64,000 nucleotides of DNA, from NCBI RefSeq assembly GCF_021532315.1, contig NZ_JAKGAO010000007.1:234285-298284 (forward strand), given 5' to 3'. Under the pieces are notes generated by a model. That model worked only from the letters and a program-made list of their open reading frames with translations. It did no database searches and was not told where the DNA came from. Positions 26,818 through 35,495 of this stretch are shown piece after piece. This stretch comes from Paenibacillus tarimensis. Lineage in GTDB: Bacteria; Bacillota; Bacilli; Paenibacillales; Paenibacillaceae. The translations under genes and the position numbers were made by a program. Every line of letters starts with the position of its first letter. Position 1 is the first letter of the stretch.

Positions 26818-28258
26818 GCAGCAGGCTGCGCTGGAACAGGCGGCTGCGGAGCCTGGGCGTTTTTTTGGGACGGAGCTTCTTGGATGGTACCGGTCCGTTA
26901 AGCGTGATCTTCCGTGGCGTGCGAACCGCGACCCATATCGCGTCTGGGTATCGGAGATTATGCTGCAGCAGACTCGTGTGGATACGGTGATTCCTTATTA
27001 CAACCGGTTCATGGATAAGTTCCCGACCATTCGGAATCTTGCGGAAGCGCCGGAGGAAGAGGTGCTGAAGTGCTGGGAGGGGCTTGGATATTATTCAAGA
27101 GCGAGGAATCTGCAGGCTGGCGCGCAGCAGGTTGTAAGAGACTACGGCGGAACGGTGCCGGATGATAAGACGGCAGTTGCCGCGCTCAAAGGGGTCGGCC
27201 CCTATACAGCAGGCGCTATTATGAGCATAGCCTTTAACAGGCCTGAACCGGCCGTGGACGGGAACGTAATGCGGGTATTGTCCCGCTACTTCTGCCTCGA
27301 GGATGATATAGCGAAGCCATCTGTCCGGGCGGGTATTGAGCGGATTGCTGCCGCGCTGATTCCGGACGGGGCTGCGGGCGATTTCAATCAGGGCATTATG
27401 GAGCTCGGCGCATTAGTCTGCACACCCAAATCGCCAGGCTGTCTGATTTGTCCGGTGATGGCACAATGCGCCGGACGGCTGGCCGGCAGGGAGCTTGAGC
27501 TGCCGGTTAAGACGAAGGCGAAGCCGCCGCGGCCCGAGCTGCGGCTGGCCGCCCTGGTTGAAGGCGCCGGGCCGCATGCCGGCGCCGTGCTCGTGCGCCA
27601 GCGGCCGGAGTCCGGCCTGCTCGCGCGCATGTGGGAGCTGCCGCACGTGCTCGCGCCGGGCGGCGGCTCCGCAGGCCCAGCCGCTGCAGGTGCGGCAGCA
27701 GCGGCCGGGCCCGTTCGCGGGCGGCGGCGCAGCGCAGCCGCCCTGGGCACGCCTGCGGCAGCGGGTGAAGCCTCCGCTATCGCAGGCGCAGACCGCGAAG
27801 CGCGCATGGCCCACATGGGCCGCGCGCTGGCGGAGGAGGCGCGGCTTCTGATCCGGCCGCGCCGCTGGTGGCGGGACGCCGAGCATGTGTTCAGCCATAT
27901 CCGGTGGGATCTGCAGGTGTACCTGGCCGATTTCGGATTTGTGCTGGAGGATGCGGCGCCCGCAGGCGGGGCCCAAGCCGGTGTATATACCGGCTTGGCA
28001 GCAGAACAGCCCGCCGCCTATATGGCAGGCGGCGCTTTCGGCAGCGAAGGAGAAGCGGCACAACGCGAAACCGCCGCCTCCTTAGACCATGCCGGGCTGC
28101 ACGGCCTGCCTGCTCCGGAAGACCGGCTGCCGGAAGGCTACCGCTGGATCCGGCAGGAGGATATGAAGGAGATGGCATTCCCGAATGTATTTCTTCGGCT
28201 GCTGAATGACTACTGGGAGCAGCGCGGTTCCGGCTCCCTCGCAGAAGAAGCTGAATAA
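26801..28258 (+). CDS. mutY: A/G-specific adenine DNA glycosylase with Ala/Gly-rich insertions
   Basis: 485 residues, against about 360-380 in typical MutY. It removes adenine opposite 8-oxoguanine. Catalytic Glu in VSEIMLQQTRV, HhH around LKGVGPYTAGAI, catalytic Asp in AVDGNVMRV, and the 4Fe-4S Cys set C-x6-C-x2-C-x5-C (CTPKSPGCLICPVMAQC) are intact. The NUDIX-like C-terminal domain, which reads 8-oxoG, is broken by two Ala/Gly/Arg-rich low-complexity stretches (about 27650-27840 and 27950-28100) between the strand MWELPHVLAP and the strand HVFSHIRWDLQVY, so its sensing role may be altered. The insertions are strikingly G+C-rich. Start at 26801 follows GGGGAAGAGG. Confidence 0.92.
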   Translation: MAMTSKQQAALEQAAAEPGRFFGTELLGWYRSVKRDLPWRANRDPYRVWVSEIMLQQTRVDTVIPYYNRFMDKFPTIRNLAEAPEEEVLKCWEGLGYYSRARNLQAGAQQVVRDYGGTVPDDKTAVAALKGVGPYTAGAIMSIAFNRPEPAVDGNVMRVLSRYFCLEDDIAKPSVRAGIERIAAALIPDGAAGDFNQGIMELGALVCTPKSPGCLICPVMAQCAGRLAGRELELPVKTKAKPPRPELRLAALVEGAGPHAGAVLVRQRPESGLLARMWELPHVLAPGGGSAGPAAAGAAAAAGPVRGRRRSAAALGTPAAAGEASAIAGADREARMAHMGRALAEEARLLIRPRRWWRDAEHVFSHIRWDLQVYLADFGFVLEDAAPAGGAQAGVYTGLAAEQPAAYMAGGAFGSEGEAAQRETAASLDHAGLHGLPAPEDRLPEGYRWIRQEDMKEMAFPNVFLRLLNDYWEQRGSGSLAEEAE

Positions 28259-28288
28259 ACAGGTTGAAATTAAGCCGGGTGGCGGAGG

Positions 28289-30043
28289 TCAAGCGAAGGA
28301 AAGCTTGATTGCCGTTCCCCGGCCTTTTGCTGTCTCCACTGCTATGGTCCCGCCCATTGCTTCAACCAGTCCCTTCGCAATGGCCATCCCAAGCCCGCTG
28401 CCTTCGGAGGGGCTGTCCGTATCCGTTCCCCTGAAATAGCGGTCGAACAGCCGCGCGGCCACTTCTTCGCTCATGCCGCTGCCGTTATCTTCAAAACGGA
28501 TCACAATCCTGTCTGTGCTGCTCTCCGCATGCAGGGAGATGGTCAGCATCGTGCCAGGCGGGTTATGCAAGAGCGCATTAGCGGTAAGGTTATCGACTAT
28601 GCGCTGCAACCACGGCGTATACGTGTGGATAGTGACTGGCTGCGGGGCAGGCAGGAAACACACTTCACTCTTGTCAAAGCGGGGATGGCTCACTGCCTGC
28701 TTGACGGCATTTTCCACAAAAGCATTCAATTCTACAGGCTCGCTTGCGGGCGGCCTTGCTCCGCTCTTCAGCTGAGAGGTCAGCGACAGGTCGCTGACGA
28801 GCCGGTCCATGTAAGCCGTTTTCTCGACCATGATAGCGGCGAAGGATCTGACTTCTTCGGCTGACCAGTCATACTGCTCTGCTGCCAGCATATGGGAGAA
28901 GCCGCTGACCGAGGAGAGCGGTGTCTTAAGATCGTGCGTCACGCCGGCGATCCACTCCTCCCGGATCGCTTCTGTCCGTGCTCGTTCTTCATCATTGCGC
29001 TTTAAAGTCATGGATAGAGCGGACAGGGATTGCAGGACATCGGCGTATACCCGGTAACCGGAACGCCAGCCGCCGCCGGGCTTGCGGCTTCTCGGCTGTC
29101 CCTTGCGCCCTTCGGGCTCATCATATCTGCCGCTGCCCATTGCCTCAAGCCAGCTGAGCATATGGATCATGGGCAGCCCGAAGTTGCGGGCATTCCAGAG
29201 TGCCAGCGATCCGAAGAGGAGGAGCATGGCAGCAAGCGCTACTCCCGCCCCTGTCAGCACGATACGGGCCTCCTCGGGTACGAGCGGCTGTTCACCGTTC
29301 CGAGCCGCATGGTTAAGCGGGATGCGCAGCACCAGGGTCTGGCCGCTCTCTTCGTTGTAATGGAGCCTGGCATCAAATCCGTAACGCTCAGGATAACGGA
29401 TCTGCAGGGCGAGCTCCTGGGGGGAAAATCGCTCGGGTACCTGCATCCGTGAACCGAAGACGCCTTCCACGGCTCCAGATCTGTCCAGCATCAGCAGCGA
29501 AGCGCCGGATTGCTGCAGTGATTGCTTGAGCTCTGCAGGCAGCACTAGCTCCCCGCGGTCTGCCGCCGGACTGGCAAGCACCGTCGCCTTAAGCAGCTGG
29601 GAGGCGGCATCCGGCACCCCGTACAGCAGCGTCAGCATGACGCCGTTCTTCTCTCTGATCCACAGGTAGGTACGATAAGGGAAATCGGCGCTGCCGTTCC
29701 AGTACGCGACCAGCTGGCCGGGCTCGTAGGCATCCGGTACGTCATCCGGCACATGATATGAGGCTATTACCCTGCCGTTCTCATCCAGGCTCTGCAGCCA
29801 TCCGCCGCTTGCCTCTACCTGCTTCAGCAGGTCGGGATCAAACTCTGCCGAGCCTTCGGGTGTAATGCGGGAGGTTTCGACCAGGCTCTCCAGTCCGATG
29901 GTGGCAAAATCCTTCGTCAGGCTAATTTCCGTATATTGAAGCAGCATCCAGTATATGGCTGCGGCTGCAATGACGAGCACAAGTCCGCCAGCAGCAGCGA
30001 GCTGAAGGATGAACCGGAGAGTCAGCTTGCGCCTGATGTTCAT
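28289..30043 (-). CDS. Membrane sensor histidine kinase
   Basis: 584 residues. Membrane segment (about 8-31), extracellular domain (about 32-255), membrane segment (about 258-282), a HAMP-like linker, HisKA (VTHDLKTPLSSVSGF) and HATPase (NLTANALLHN, DNGSGMSEEV, GSGLGMAIAKG). The GxGLG and N boxes are intact. It is paired with the OmpR-type regulator just upstream, overlapping by 4 bp (ATGA). The sensor domain has no recognisable ligand motif. The gene converges on mutY, only 30 bp away, with no terminator seen between. Confidence 0.93.
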   Translation of the reverse strand: MNIRRKLTLRFILQLAAAGGLVLVIAAAAIYWMLLQYTEISLTKDFATIGLESLVETSRITPEGSAEFDPDLLKQVEASGGWLQSLDENGRVIASYHVPDDVPDAYEPGQLVAYWNGSADFPYRTYLWIREKNGVMLTLLYGVPDAASQLLKATVLASPAADRGELVLPAELKQSLQQSGASLLMLDRSGAVEGVFGSRMQVPERFSPQELALQIRYPERYGFDARLHYNEESGQTLVLRIPLNHAARNGEQPLVPEEARIVLTGAGVALAAMLLLFGSLALWNARNFGLPMIHMLSWLEAMGSGRYDEPEGRKGQPRSRKPGGGWRSGYRVYADVLQSLSALSMTLKRNDEERARTEAIREEWIAGVTHDLKTPLSSVSGFSHMLAAEQYDWSAEEVRSFAAIMVEKTAYMDRLVSDLSLTSQLKSGARPPASEPVELNAFVENAVKQAVSHPRFDKSEVCFLPAPQPVTIHTYTPWLQRIVDNLTANALLHNPPGTMLTISLHAESSTDRIVIRFEDNGSGMSEEVAARLFDRYFRGTDTDSPSEGSGLGMAIAKGLVEAMGGTIAVETAKGRGTAIKLSFA

Positions 30044-30864
30044 GTGGCTTCACTTCCGTACCCCGAATCCCGCCCAGCCTGATCGCTTCTGGCAGAGGTC
30101 GACTCTGCCTGGGACTGCCCGGTATGCCGTACAAGCTTGTAGCCGAGGCCTCTGACATTCACCAGATACTGCGGCGAGGAAGGATTCTCTTCAATCCGCT
30201 CCCGGATCCGGTGAATGTGGACCATCACGGTATTATCATCGCTCCAGCTGTCTTCTCCCCAGACCCGTTCATACAGCTCGCTCTTGGTAAACAGGCGGTT
30301 CGGATGCTTGCACAGGAATAGCAGCAGCTGGAAGACGAGAGCCGGACAGGCGACGGTCTTGCCGCCAACCCTAAGCTCGCCTGCTTGTTCATCCACCTGA
30401 AACCTTCCGTAATCGTACACCTTGGCAGGCTGGACTTGGGCTCCTTCGTCTTCCGCGGATGTAGCCTGCTGCCTCGAAGCAGGCTCGGGATGCCGGAGAT
30501 GTCTGCGCAGCTGGGAACGGATGCGGGCTACTACCTCCAGAGGGTTGAAGGGCTTGGCAATATAATCGTCACCGCCTACGGCGAACCCGGTCAGCTTATC
30601 GTAGTCAGATGTGCGGGCTGAGAGGAACAGGATGGGAGCATCAGTCTTCTGACGCAGAAAAGGGCAGATTTCCACGCCGCTGCGGCCCGGCAGCATCACA
30701 TCCAGAATTATCAGGGCATAAGCTGTCCGGGCACAGGCCTCTTCCGCTTCCTCCGCGCTGCCCGCCGTATCAATATGCGTGAAGCCTTCCTTGCGGAGGA
30801 CGGTAACAAGCAGGTGGATAATGGCGCGTTCATCATCAACGATTAATATAGGGGCGTCGTTCAT
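30040..30864 (-). CDS. OmpR/PhoB-family response regulator
   Basis: About 274 residues. Receiver with acidic pair DDE, phosphoacceptor Asp55 (LIILDVMLPG), conserved Thr/Ser and Lys (IAKPFNPLEV), then a winged-helix DNA-binding domain (about 170-260; GEDSWSDDNTVMVHIHRIRERIEENP). A long linker (about 125-160, Gln/Ala/Glu-rich) separates the two. ATG 30864 with GGAGG 9 bp upstream is chosen over a longer start at 30888. It forms a two-component system with the kinase that overlaps its stop. A direct repeat upstream (30935-30952) is a candidate binding site. Confidence 0.93.
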   Translation of the reverse strand: MNDAPILIVDDERAIIHLLVTVLRKEGFTHIDTAGSAEEAEEACARTAYALIILDVMLPGRSGVEICPFLRQKTDAPILFLSARTSDYDKLTGFAVGGDDYIAKPFNPLEVVARIRSQLRRHLRHPEPASRQQATSAEDEGAQVQPAKVYDYGRFQVDEQAGELRVGGKTVACPALVFQLLLFLCKHPNRLFTKSELYERVWGEDSWSDDNTVMVHIHRIRERIEENPSSPQYLVNVRGLGYKLVRHTGQSQAESTSARSDQAGRDSGYGSEAT

Positions 30865-30934
30865 GTCAGACTTCCTCCAGATGAGCATAATATCTAAATT
30901 GTAGCATGGTTCGCGTTCGGAAGGAGCGGGCAGA

Positions 30935-30952
30935 ACCTTAACAGTACCTTAA
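30935..30952. promoter_or_regulatory. Direct repeat, candidate OmpR-type regulator binding site
   Basis: ACCTTAA-N4-ACCTTAA: two identical 7-mers at an 11-bp period, the one-turn spacing that winged-helix regulators of the OmpR/PhoB family use. It lies about 70 bp upstream of the regulator's own start and 110 bp upstream of the divergent M23-like gene. Confidence 0.4.
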
Positions 30953-31064
30953 TTATCCCAATTCGCCGAGAGTAGAGAAGCGTAATAATTAAGCTGGCGT
31001 TAATGCCGGCTTACAGTCGATATAAGGCTGTGCTGTTAAGCTGGATGCATGGGAGGGGATAAGG

Positions 31065-32147
31065 ATGACATACAGCAGATCCGGTATTAAAACGTGCTGC
31101 CTGACGGCAGGGCTGGCGCTGAGTATAGCCCTTGCGGGCTGTTCTTCCGCGAATGATACCGGTAAGCAAGCGGAGCATATGGACACCAGCCGGGATACCA
31201 GCGAACAAGGATCAGGGATGGAGGCCGGGCAGCAGATGGCAGTTATGGATGAGGAAGAGCAGAAGAAAAAGACGGTGATTCTCCCGGAGGATACAGCAGC
31301 GGCTCTGCTTGCTGGCCGGTACAAGGAGCTGTACGGACAGTTCAGCAGCCCGATGCGCGAAGCGGCGAGCTACGAACAGCTGAAGGAGCTGGCAGGCTCT
31401 TTTACAGAAGGGGTTGAAGCGTTCGAACCGGTATCCCGGCTTGTGCTGAATGGACTCGATACGCGGGTATGGACAGACTCTTCAGGAAGCAAAGGCGTCA
31501 TGGCCGCGCATGATGAGGAGGGTGCCGTGGCGGGCTTGCAGGTGCTTCATCTCCGTTCTTATCCGGAGACAGACGGACAGATGACCTCCAAGACGTATGC
31601 ATATCCCTTTGAAGGAGAGTGGCTGGTCGTGTGGGGCGGGCATAATGAGCTGTCCAACTATCATTATGCTTATGAATCCCAGCGGTATGCGGCTGATCTG
31701 GTGAAGGCTGTGGACGGCTACAGCTATAAGGGTGATCCGAAGCTTAATGAAAGCTACTATGCATTTGGAGAGCCTGTGCTGGCTCCAGCGGACGGTACCG
31801 TTGTGCATGTTAAGGACGACATCCCGGACAATAAGCCTGTTGGCGTTATGAACGAAGCCGAACCGGCGGGGAATGTGGTCGTCATAGATCATGGCGGAGG
31901 CGAGTACAGCATGCTGGCGCATCTGCAGCAGGGATCAGCCGCCGTCCGCAAGGGAGACCGGGTCAAGCGGGGGGATCAGATCGGCCGCTGCGGCAATTCA
32001 GGCAATTCCAGCGAGCCGCACATTCACTTGCAGGTATCAGATGGCGCCGATTATGCGCAAGCCCGGTCGCTGAACATAGCGTGGGAAGAAGGGGAGCTGC
32101 TGCACGGGCAGACGGTGATAGGTATGGCGGGCTCCCAGACCGAATAA
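31065..32147 (+). CDS. M23-type peptidase-like lipoprotein
   Basis: 360 residues. Signal peptide with lipobox LALAGCSS (Cys near 27), so predicted to sit on the outer membrane face. An acidic linker, then a domain around 75-180 of DUF3887-like type, then an M23 domain (about 205-345): LAHLQQGSAAVRKGDRVKRG, GRCGNSGNSSEPHIHLQVSDG. The AHL and HxH zinc motifs are present, but at the first M23 motif (usually HxxxD) the sequence reads ESQRYAADL, with Arg where His is expected. It could be a non-hydrolytic peptidoglycan-binding protein or use another ligand. It diverges from the two-component system, so it may be a target. Ribosome site GGGAGGGG. Confidence 0.82.
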   Translation: MTYSRSGIKTCCLTAGLALSIALAGCSSANDTGKQAEHMDTSRDTSEQGSGMEAGQQMAVMDEEEQKKKTVILPEDTAAALLAGRYKELYGQFSSPMREAASYEQLKELAGSFTEGVEAFEPVSRLVLNGLDTRVWTDSSGSKGVMAAHDEEGAVAGLQVLHLRSYPETDGQMTSKTYAYPFEGEWLVVWGGHNELSNYHYAYESQRYAADLVKAVDGYSYKGDPKLNESYYAFGEPVLAPADGTVVHVKDDIPDNKPVGVMNEAEPAGNVVVIDHGGGEYSMLAHLQQGSAAVRKGDRVKRGDQIGRCGNSGNSSEPHIHLQVSDGADYAQARSLNIAWEEGELLHGQTVIGMAGSQTE

Positions 32148-32160
32148 ACGGTAAACCAAA

Positions 32161-32200
32161 GATCGCCTGGCATCAGCTGTAGAGCTGGTGCCAGGCGATT
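32161..32200. terminator. Bidirectional terminator between convergent genes
   Basis: GATCGCCTGGCATCAGCT and its near-perfect complement with a 4-nt loop; T's on both sides. Confidence 0.85.
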
Positions 32201-32220
32201 TGCTGTGTGCAGCCGTGCTG

Positions 32221-33018
32221 CTATTTGACCTCATAGCCCATGAAAGCTTCTCGCACACGGTTCCAGAACGGGAATGGACGGTATCTGGCAAAACAGACCT
32301 TCCTGTCCGATACTCTGCATCTGACAGACTGGATATCACTGCGCTGTATGCTGAGGTGATCGACAGTCAGCAGAAGGCGCTGCTCCTTCTTGGAGATTAT
32401 ATCACAGTGATGATGCTGCGGCAGGACAACGGACGAGCCGAGTGTTCTGTAGACCCGGTTATTAATGGAAGCAATCTCGGCGATCTGCAGGGATGAGATG
32501 GACGGATGAATAACAGCACCCCCGACGCTCTTATTATACGCCGTGCTGCCGGAAGGGGTGGAGATGACAATTCCGTCCCCCCGGAACATTTCGAATAATT
32601 CATTATTAATGTTAATCTGAGCGACCAGTGTGCCGTCGACGCCTTTCAGCGTAAATTCATTTACGGCCGTATAGTTCGTTGTGCCGGCTTTTGTCTCCAG
32701 CTCAATTTCGACCAGCGGGTAACGGACATAGCTGGGCTCCGAGGTCGCCATAACCTCCACCAGCTCCTCCAGCTCGTGAGCCTGCCAATCGGCGAAGAAG
32801 CCCAGGTGTCCTGTATGTATACCCACAAAGCTGATGTCACTCACGCGGTCCGTGAATTTGTGGAAAGCATGCAGCATGGTGCCGTCTCCGCCAATTGAAA
32901 TGACTTTCTCGGGTTCATGGTCATCCCGTACGAAGCCTTTGTCAGCAGCCAGCTTATGAAAGCGTTCGACAAGCTCCTTCGAATACGGGTCGCCCCGGTC
33001 TATTACGACATATCTCAA
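32221..33018 (-). CDS. nadK: NAD kinase
   Basis: 265 residues. It phosphorylates NAD to NADP using ATP or polyphosphate. The GGDGT motif (ISIGGDGTML), then GHLGFF and the substrate loop DGIVISTPSGSTAYN are the full NAD kinase signature. Length matches the family. The start is TTG with GGAAGGAG 9 bp upstream. The gene converges on the M23-like lipoprotein gene. About 100 bp upstream is the end of ylbJ, same strand. Confidence 0.95.
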   Translation of the reverse strand: MRYVVIDRGDPYSKELVERFHKLAADKGFVRDDHEPEKVISIGGDGTMLHAFHKFTDRVSDISFVGIHTGHLGFFADWQAHELEELVEVMATSEPSYVRYPLVEIELETKAGTTNYTAVNEFTLKGVDGTLVAQININNELFEMFRGDGIVISTPSGSTAYNKSVGGAVIHPSISSLQIAEIASINNRVYRTLGSSVVLPQHHHCDIISKKEQRLLLTVDHLSIQRSDIQSVRCRVSDRKVCFARYRPFPFWNRVREAFMGYEVK

Positions 33019-33119
33019 GGGTGATGGCTCCTTCCGAAATCAATTCTACCCTGATGATACCCGATAATAAGGTCTGATTACAATGAAAGCAGGGAATATC
33101 CCGGAGGCGCCGCTTATGT

Positions 33120-34184
33120 TTACGGACCGAACCAGCCCCATAGCAAATATACTAACGCGCAGGCCATCACACTATGAAGGAGACGGGCCAGAAGCAAAGG
33201 CTTGTAGCGGATATCAGTGCCGCTGACCAGACTGGCGACCTGTGCATGCACGGACAGACCCGCCCAGGAAAGGACCCATGCTGCCGCTGCTGCCTGGTGA
33301 ATCAAGGGGGCGCCGGACTCGGCTGCCGCCTTGGCGCCAAGCGTTACCTCGAACAGCCCGTTCACCAGCGGAGCGGACAGCTGATGGGGAAGGCCGGCAG
33401 CATACAGCAGGGACTGAACACCCGAAGACAGCAAGGCGAGTGTTCCCGTGGCGTTCAGCATTTCCATGACGGCCGAGAAGAATACGACTAGGCCGCCGAC
33501 GACAATCATCAGACGCAGAGCGGAAGTGATGGCATCCTCCAGCAGCTTGCCAAGCACGCGCCCATCCGAGATCCGTGCTTCATGCATGGCTTCGAATGCG
33601 GCACGGAGCAGCGGAGGATTATCCGCATCCTGCTTGCGGGGTGGCGTGGAAGCGCCCTTGCGGTCATGGAACCTGGCCAGCAGGCCGATCAGGAAGGCGG
33701 CTCCATAGTGCGAGGCTGCCAGAACGAGCGCCAGTTGGGCGTTATGGAAAAAGCCGACCGACACGGCGCCGATCAGGAAGATCGGGTCTGAGGTCGTCGT
33801 AAAGGCAACCATCCGCTCGCCTTCAGCACGGGTGACCTGATTTTTCTCCCTGAGCTGCGCAGTAAGCCTGGCTCCTACCGGATAACCGGAGACGTAGCCC
33901 ATCGTCACCACGAAGCCCGCAATGCCGGGGAGACGGAAGAGCGGACGCATCAGCGGATCAAGAAGGGTGCCGAAGAAATGCACGACGCCAAAGCCGAGCA
34001 TGAGCTCTGAGATGATGAAGAAGGGAAAGAGAGACGGGAACAGCACATCCCACCAGATTGATAGACCGCGCGAAGAGGCTCTAAGCGCCTCCTCGGGAAA
34101 GCAGGCCAAAAGCACGAGAAGCATCATGCAGGTCCAAGCCAGAAGCGGCAGTGGTCTTAACAATGAACGAAGCAACTTAAACAA
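33120..34184 (-). CDS. ylbJ: Sporulation integral membrane protein YlbJ
   Basis: 354 residues with about eight hydrophobic segments. The nucleoside recognition (Gate) motifs are visible: LFPSLFPFFIISELML, GYVSGYPVGA and later GLFEVTLGAKAAAES. B. subtilis YlbJ is needed for normal spore formation (cortex or heat resistance) and is expressed in the mother cell under sigmaE. A sporulation gene supports an endospore-former as host. GAGGTT precedes the ATG. Transcribed toward nadK with about 100 bp between, so co-transcription is possible. Confidence 0.9.
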   Translation of the reverse strand: MFKLLRSLLRPLPLLAWTCMMLLVLLACFPEEALRASSRGLSIWWDVLFPSLFPFFIISELMLGFGVVHFFGTLLDPLMRPLFRLPGIAGFVVTMGYVSGYPVGARLTAQLREKNQVTRAEGERMVAFTTTSDPIFLIGAVSVGFFHNAQLALVLAASHYGAAFLIGLLARFHDRKGASTPPRKQDADNPPLLRAAFEAMHEARISDGRVLGKLLEDAITSALRLMIVVGGLVVFFSAVMEMLNATGTLALLSSGVQSLLYAAGLPHQLSAPLVNGLFEVTLGAKAAAESGAPLIHQAAAAAWVLSWAGLSVHAQVASLVSGTDIRYKPLLLARLLHSVMACALVYLLWGWFGP

Positions 34185-34291
34185 CCTCCCGGCTAACTCG
34201 TATCCTGGATATATTCATAGGTATGAGAAAGCAGGGACAAACATCCCTACACGGGAAACAAATCTTTGGCGTCAGTGCTGTCCAAAAAAAT

Positions 34292-34305
34292 AGAAAACGC
34301 TTGCA
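34292..34305. promoter_or_regulatory. cre-like site (CcpA type) upstream of small membrane peptide
   Basis: AGAAAACGCTTGCA matches 12 of 14 positions of the catabolite-response element pattern TGWAANCGNTNWCA. It lies ~82 bp before the small ORF and ~110 bp before ylbJ, so it could affect either. Pattern matches this short occur by chance. Confidence 0.3.
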
Positions 34306-34373
34306 AAAAAGACTGAAAAATCGACAGTGGTATGGTACAATAGCATTACATCGAAATGCATGGGGTGATCCTA

Positions 34374-34466
34374 ATGAGTGTAATCGCCGGTATCCTCGTT
34401 TGCGCATTTGTTTTTGTTATCCGCCAGTCCCTTGTTCCTGGTGAGGAAGATTGGGAAGGCTATTAA
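34374..34466 (+). CDS. 30-residue single-pass membrane peptide
   Basis: The reading frame gives MSVIAGILVCAFVFVIRQ then SLVPGEEDWEGY: a ~16-residue hydrophobic helix starting almost at the N-terminus and an acidic, aromatic end. GGGGTGATC lies just upstream, a strong ribosome site, and an extended -10 promoter (TGGTACAAT, about 34333) plus a terminator (34523-34546) frame it, so it is probably expressed by itself. I do not recognise a family. It could be a stress or regulatory peptide of a membrane complex, or a spore-related peptide given its neighbour ylbJ; both are guesses. Confidence 0.55.
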   Translation: MSVIAGILVCAFVFVIRQSLVPGEEDWEGY

Positions 34467-34522
34467 GCTGGAGGACAGGGGTCTGTCCAAGCCGCAACAG
34501 GCACGAGCTGTATATATGCCAT

Positions 34523-34546
34523 AAGCCCGCACAGCGGGCTTTTTTG
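34523..34546 (+). terminator. Intrinsic terminator after small membrane peptide
   Basis: AAGCCCGC / GCGGGCTT (8 bp, 3-nt loop) followed by TTTTT. Confidence 0.88.
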
Positions 34547-34568
34547 GCGTTTTGCTGTTTGGTAAATT

Positions 34569-35396
34569 CTACTTAGTCAGCTTGGAATCCTGCTGCACTG
34601 TATGTGTCGGCAGACCCACTGAGTCAATACCGTCTGGGGGATTCTTGTCTGAAGCACTTTCCCGGAGAATTTCAAGCGTATCCAGCATCAGCTGATATTC
34701 CTTATCGTCCATTGTCCCGATCCGGTCGACCCAGTTCTTCACCTGGCTCTTCAGATCTCTCTCGGCATCCGGCTTCTCAGCCTTGCTCATCTGGCTGTAC
34801 TCAATCCAGTGATTGGCGAGATTGGCGGTAATGGTACCGATCATCCCGATCCCGGTAATCATCAGGAATACGGCGATTATCCGTCCGCCGTTGGATACGG
34901 GGGAGATATCGCCGTAGCCGACGGTCGTAGTAGTCACGATGGACCACCAGACGGCATCTCCGAAGCTCTGAATATTGTCGTTGATCCCTGTTTCAAGCAG
35001 GAACACACCGACGGAGCTCCACAGGATAACGACTAACGTAAAGCTGAATATTTGTAGAATAGTACCCGAACGGAGCAGATGCCACATCAGCGGAGTTGAC
35101 CGGATCAGGGCAATAAGCCGGATCAGGCGCAGCAGGCGGACGAGGCGGAAGGACGGGTCGAACGGGATTAGCGCAATAATCTCCCACCAGCTGCGGACGA
35201 CGAATTTCCCCCGCTGCTCCGCTTTAATAAATCTCCAGACAAACTCGATGAACAGAATGCCGAGAACGGTCCAGTCGACGACGGCCAGATGGGCTTCCGT
35301 AAGGTAAGGATGGTCATCCGGCGGGGCGACTATGATAATGCCGTAAGTCAGTATAAACAAGATCATGATCGTTTCGTAGAGCACTTTGAAGGACAA
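34569..35396 (-). CDS. Voltage-gated-type potassium channel
   Basis: 275 residues. Four to five hydrophobic segments, an S4-like arginine-rich helix (RLVRLLRLIRLIALIRS, one Arg every third residue), a pore loop with the selectivity filter TTTTVGYGD and a final segment. This is the Kv/KvAP-like architecture (about 200-280 residues). The cytoplasmic C-terminus is helical and ends in a polar tail. The start is TTG with GAGGGG about 7 bp upstream. A single gene, diverging from the truncated hemoglobin gene. Cation selectivity is set by the GYGD motif; physiological role unknown. Confidence 0.9.
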   Translation of the reverse strand: MSFKVLYETIMILFILTYGIIIVAPPDDHPYLTEAHLAVVDWTVLGILFIEFVWRFIKAEQRGKFVVRSWWEIIALIPFDPSFRLVRLLRLIRLIALIRSTPLMWHLLRSGTILQIFSFTLVVILWSSVGVFLLETGINDNIQSFGDAVWWSIVTTTTVGYGDISPVSNGGRIIAVFLMITGIGMIGTITANLANHWIEYSQMSKAEKPDAERDLKSQVKNWVDRIGTMDDKEYQLMLDTLEILRESASDKNPPDGIDSVGLPTHTVQQDSKLTK

Positions 35397-35495
35397 CCGT
35401 ATTCCCCTCTTTCAATAGGTAAGTATGCTATAATGGTTGTACGGTGAGTCTTTGACTTTCCGCTTACTAAATCCTGGATGGAGATGAGCACTGGC

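Noticed and set aside
27413-28063. A 216-residue minus-strand frame and other frames in the G+C-rich part of mutY
   Set aside because: Very high G+C removes stop codons in all frames, so long open frames there are expected by chance.
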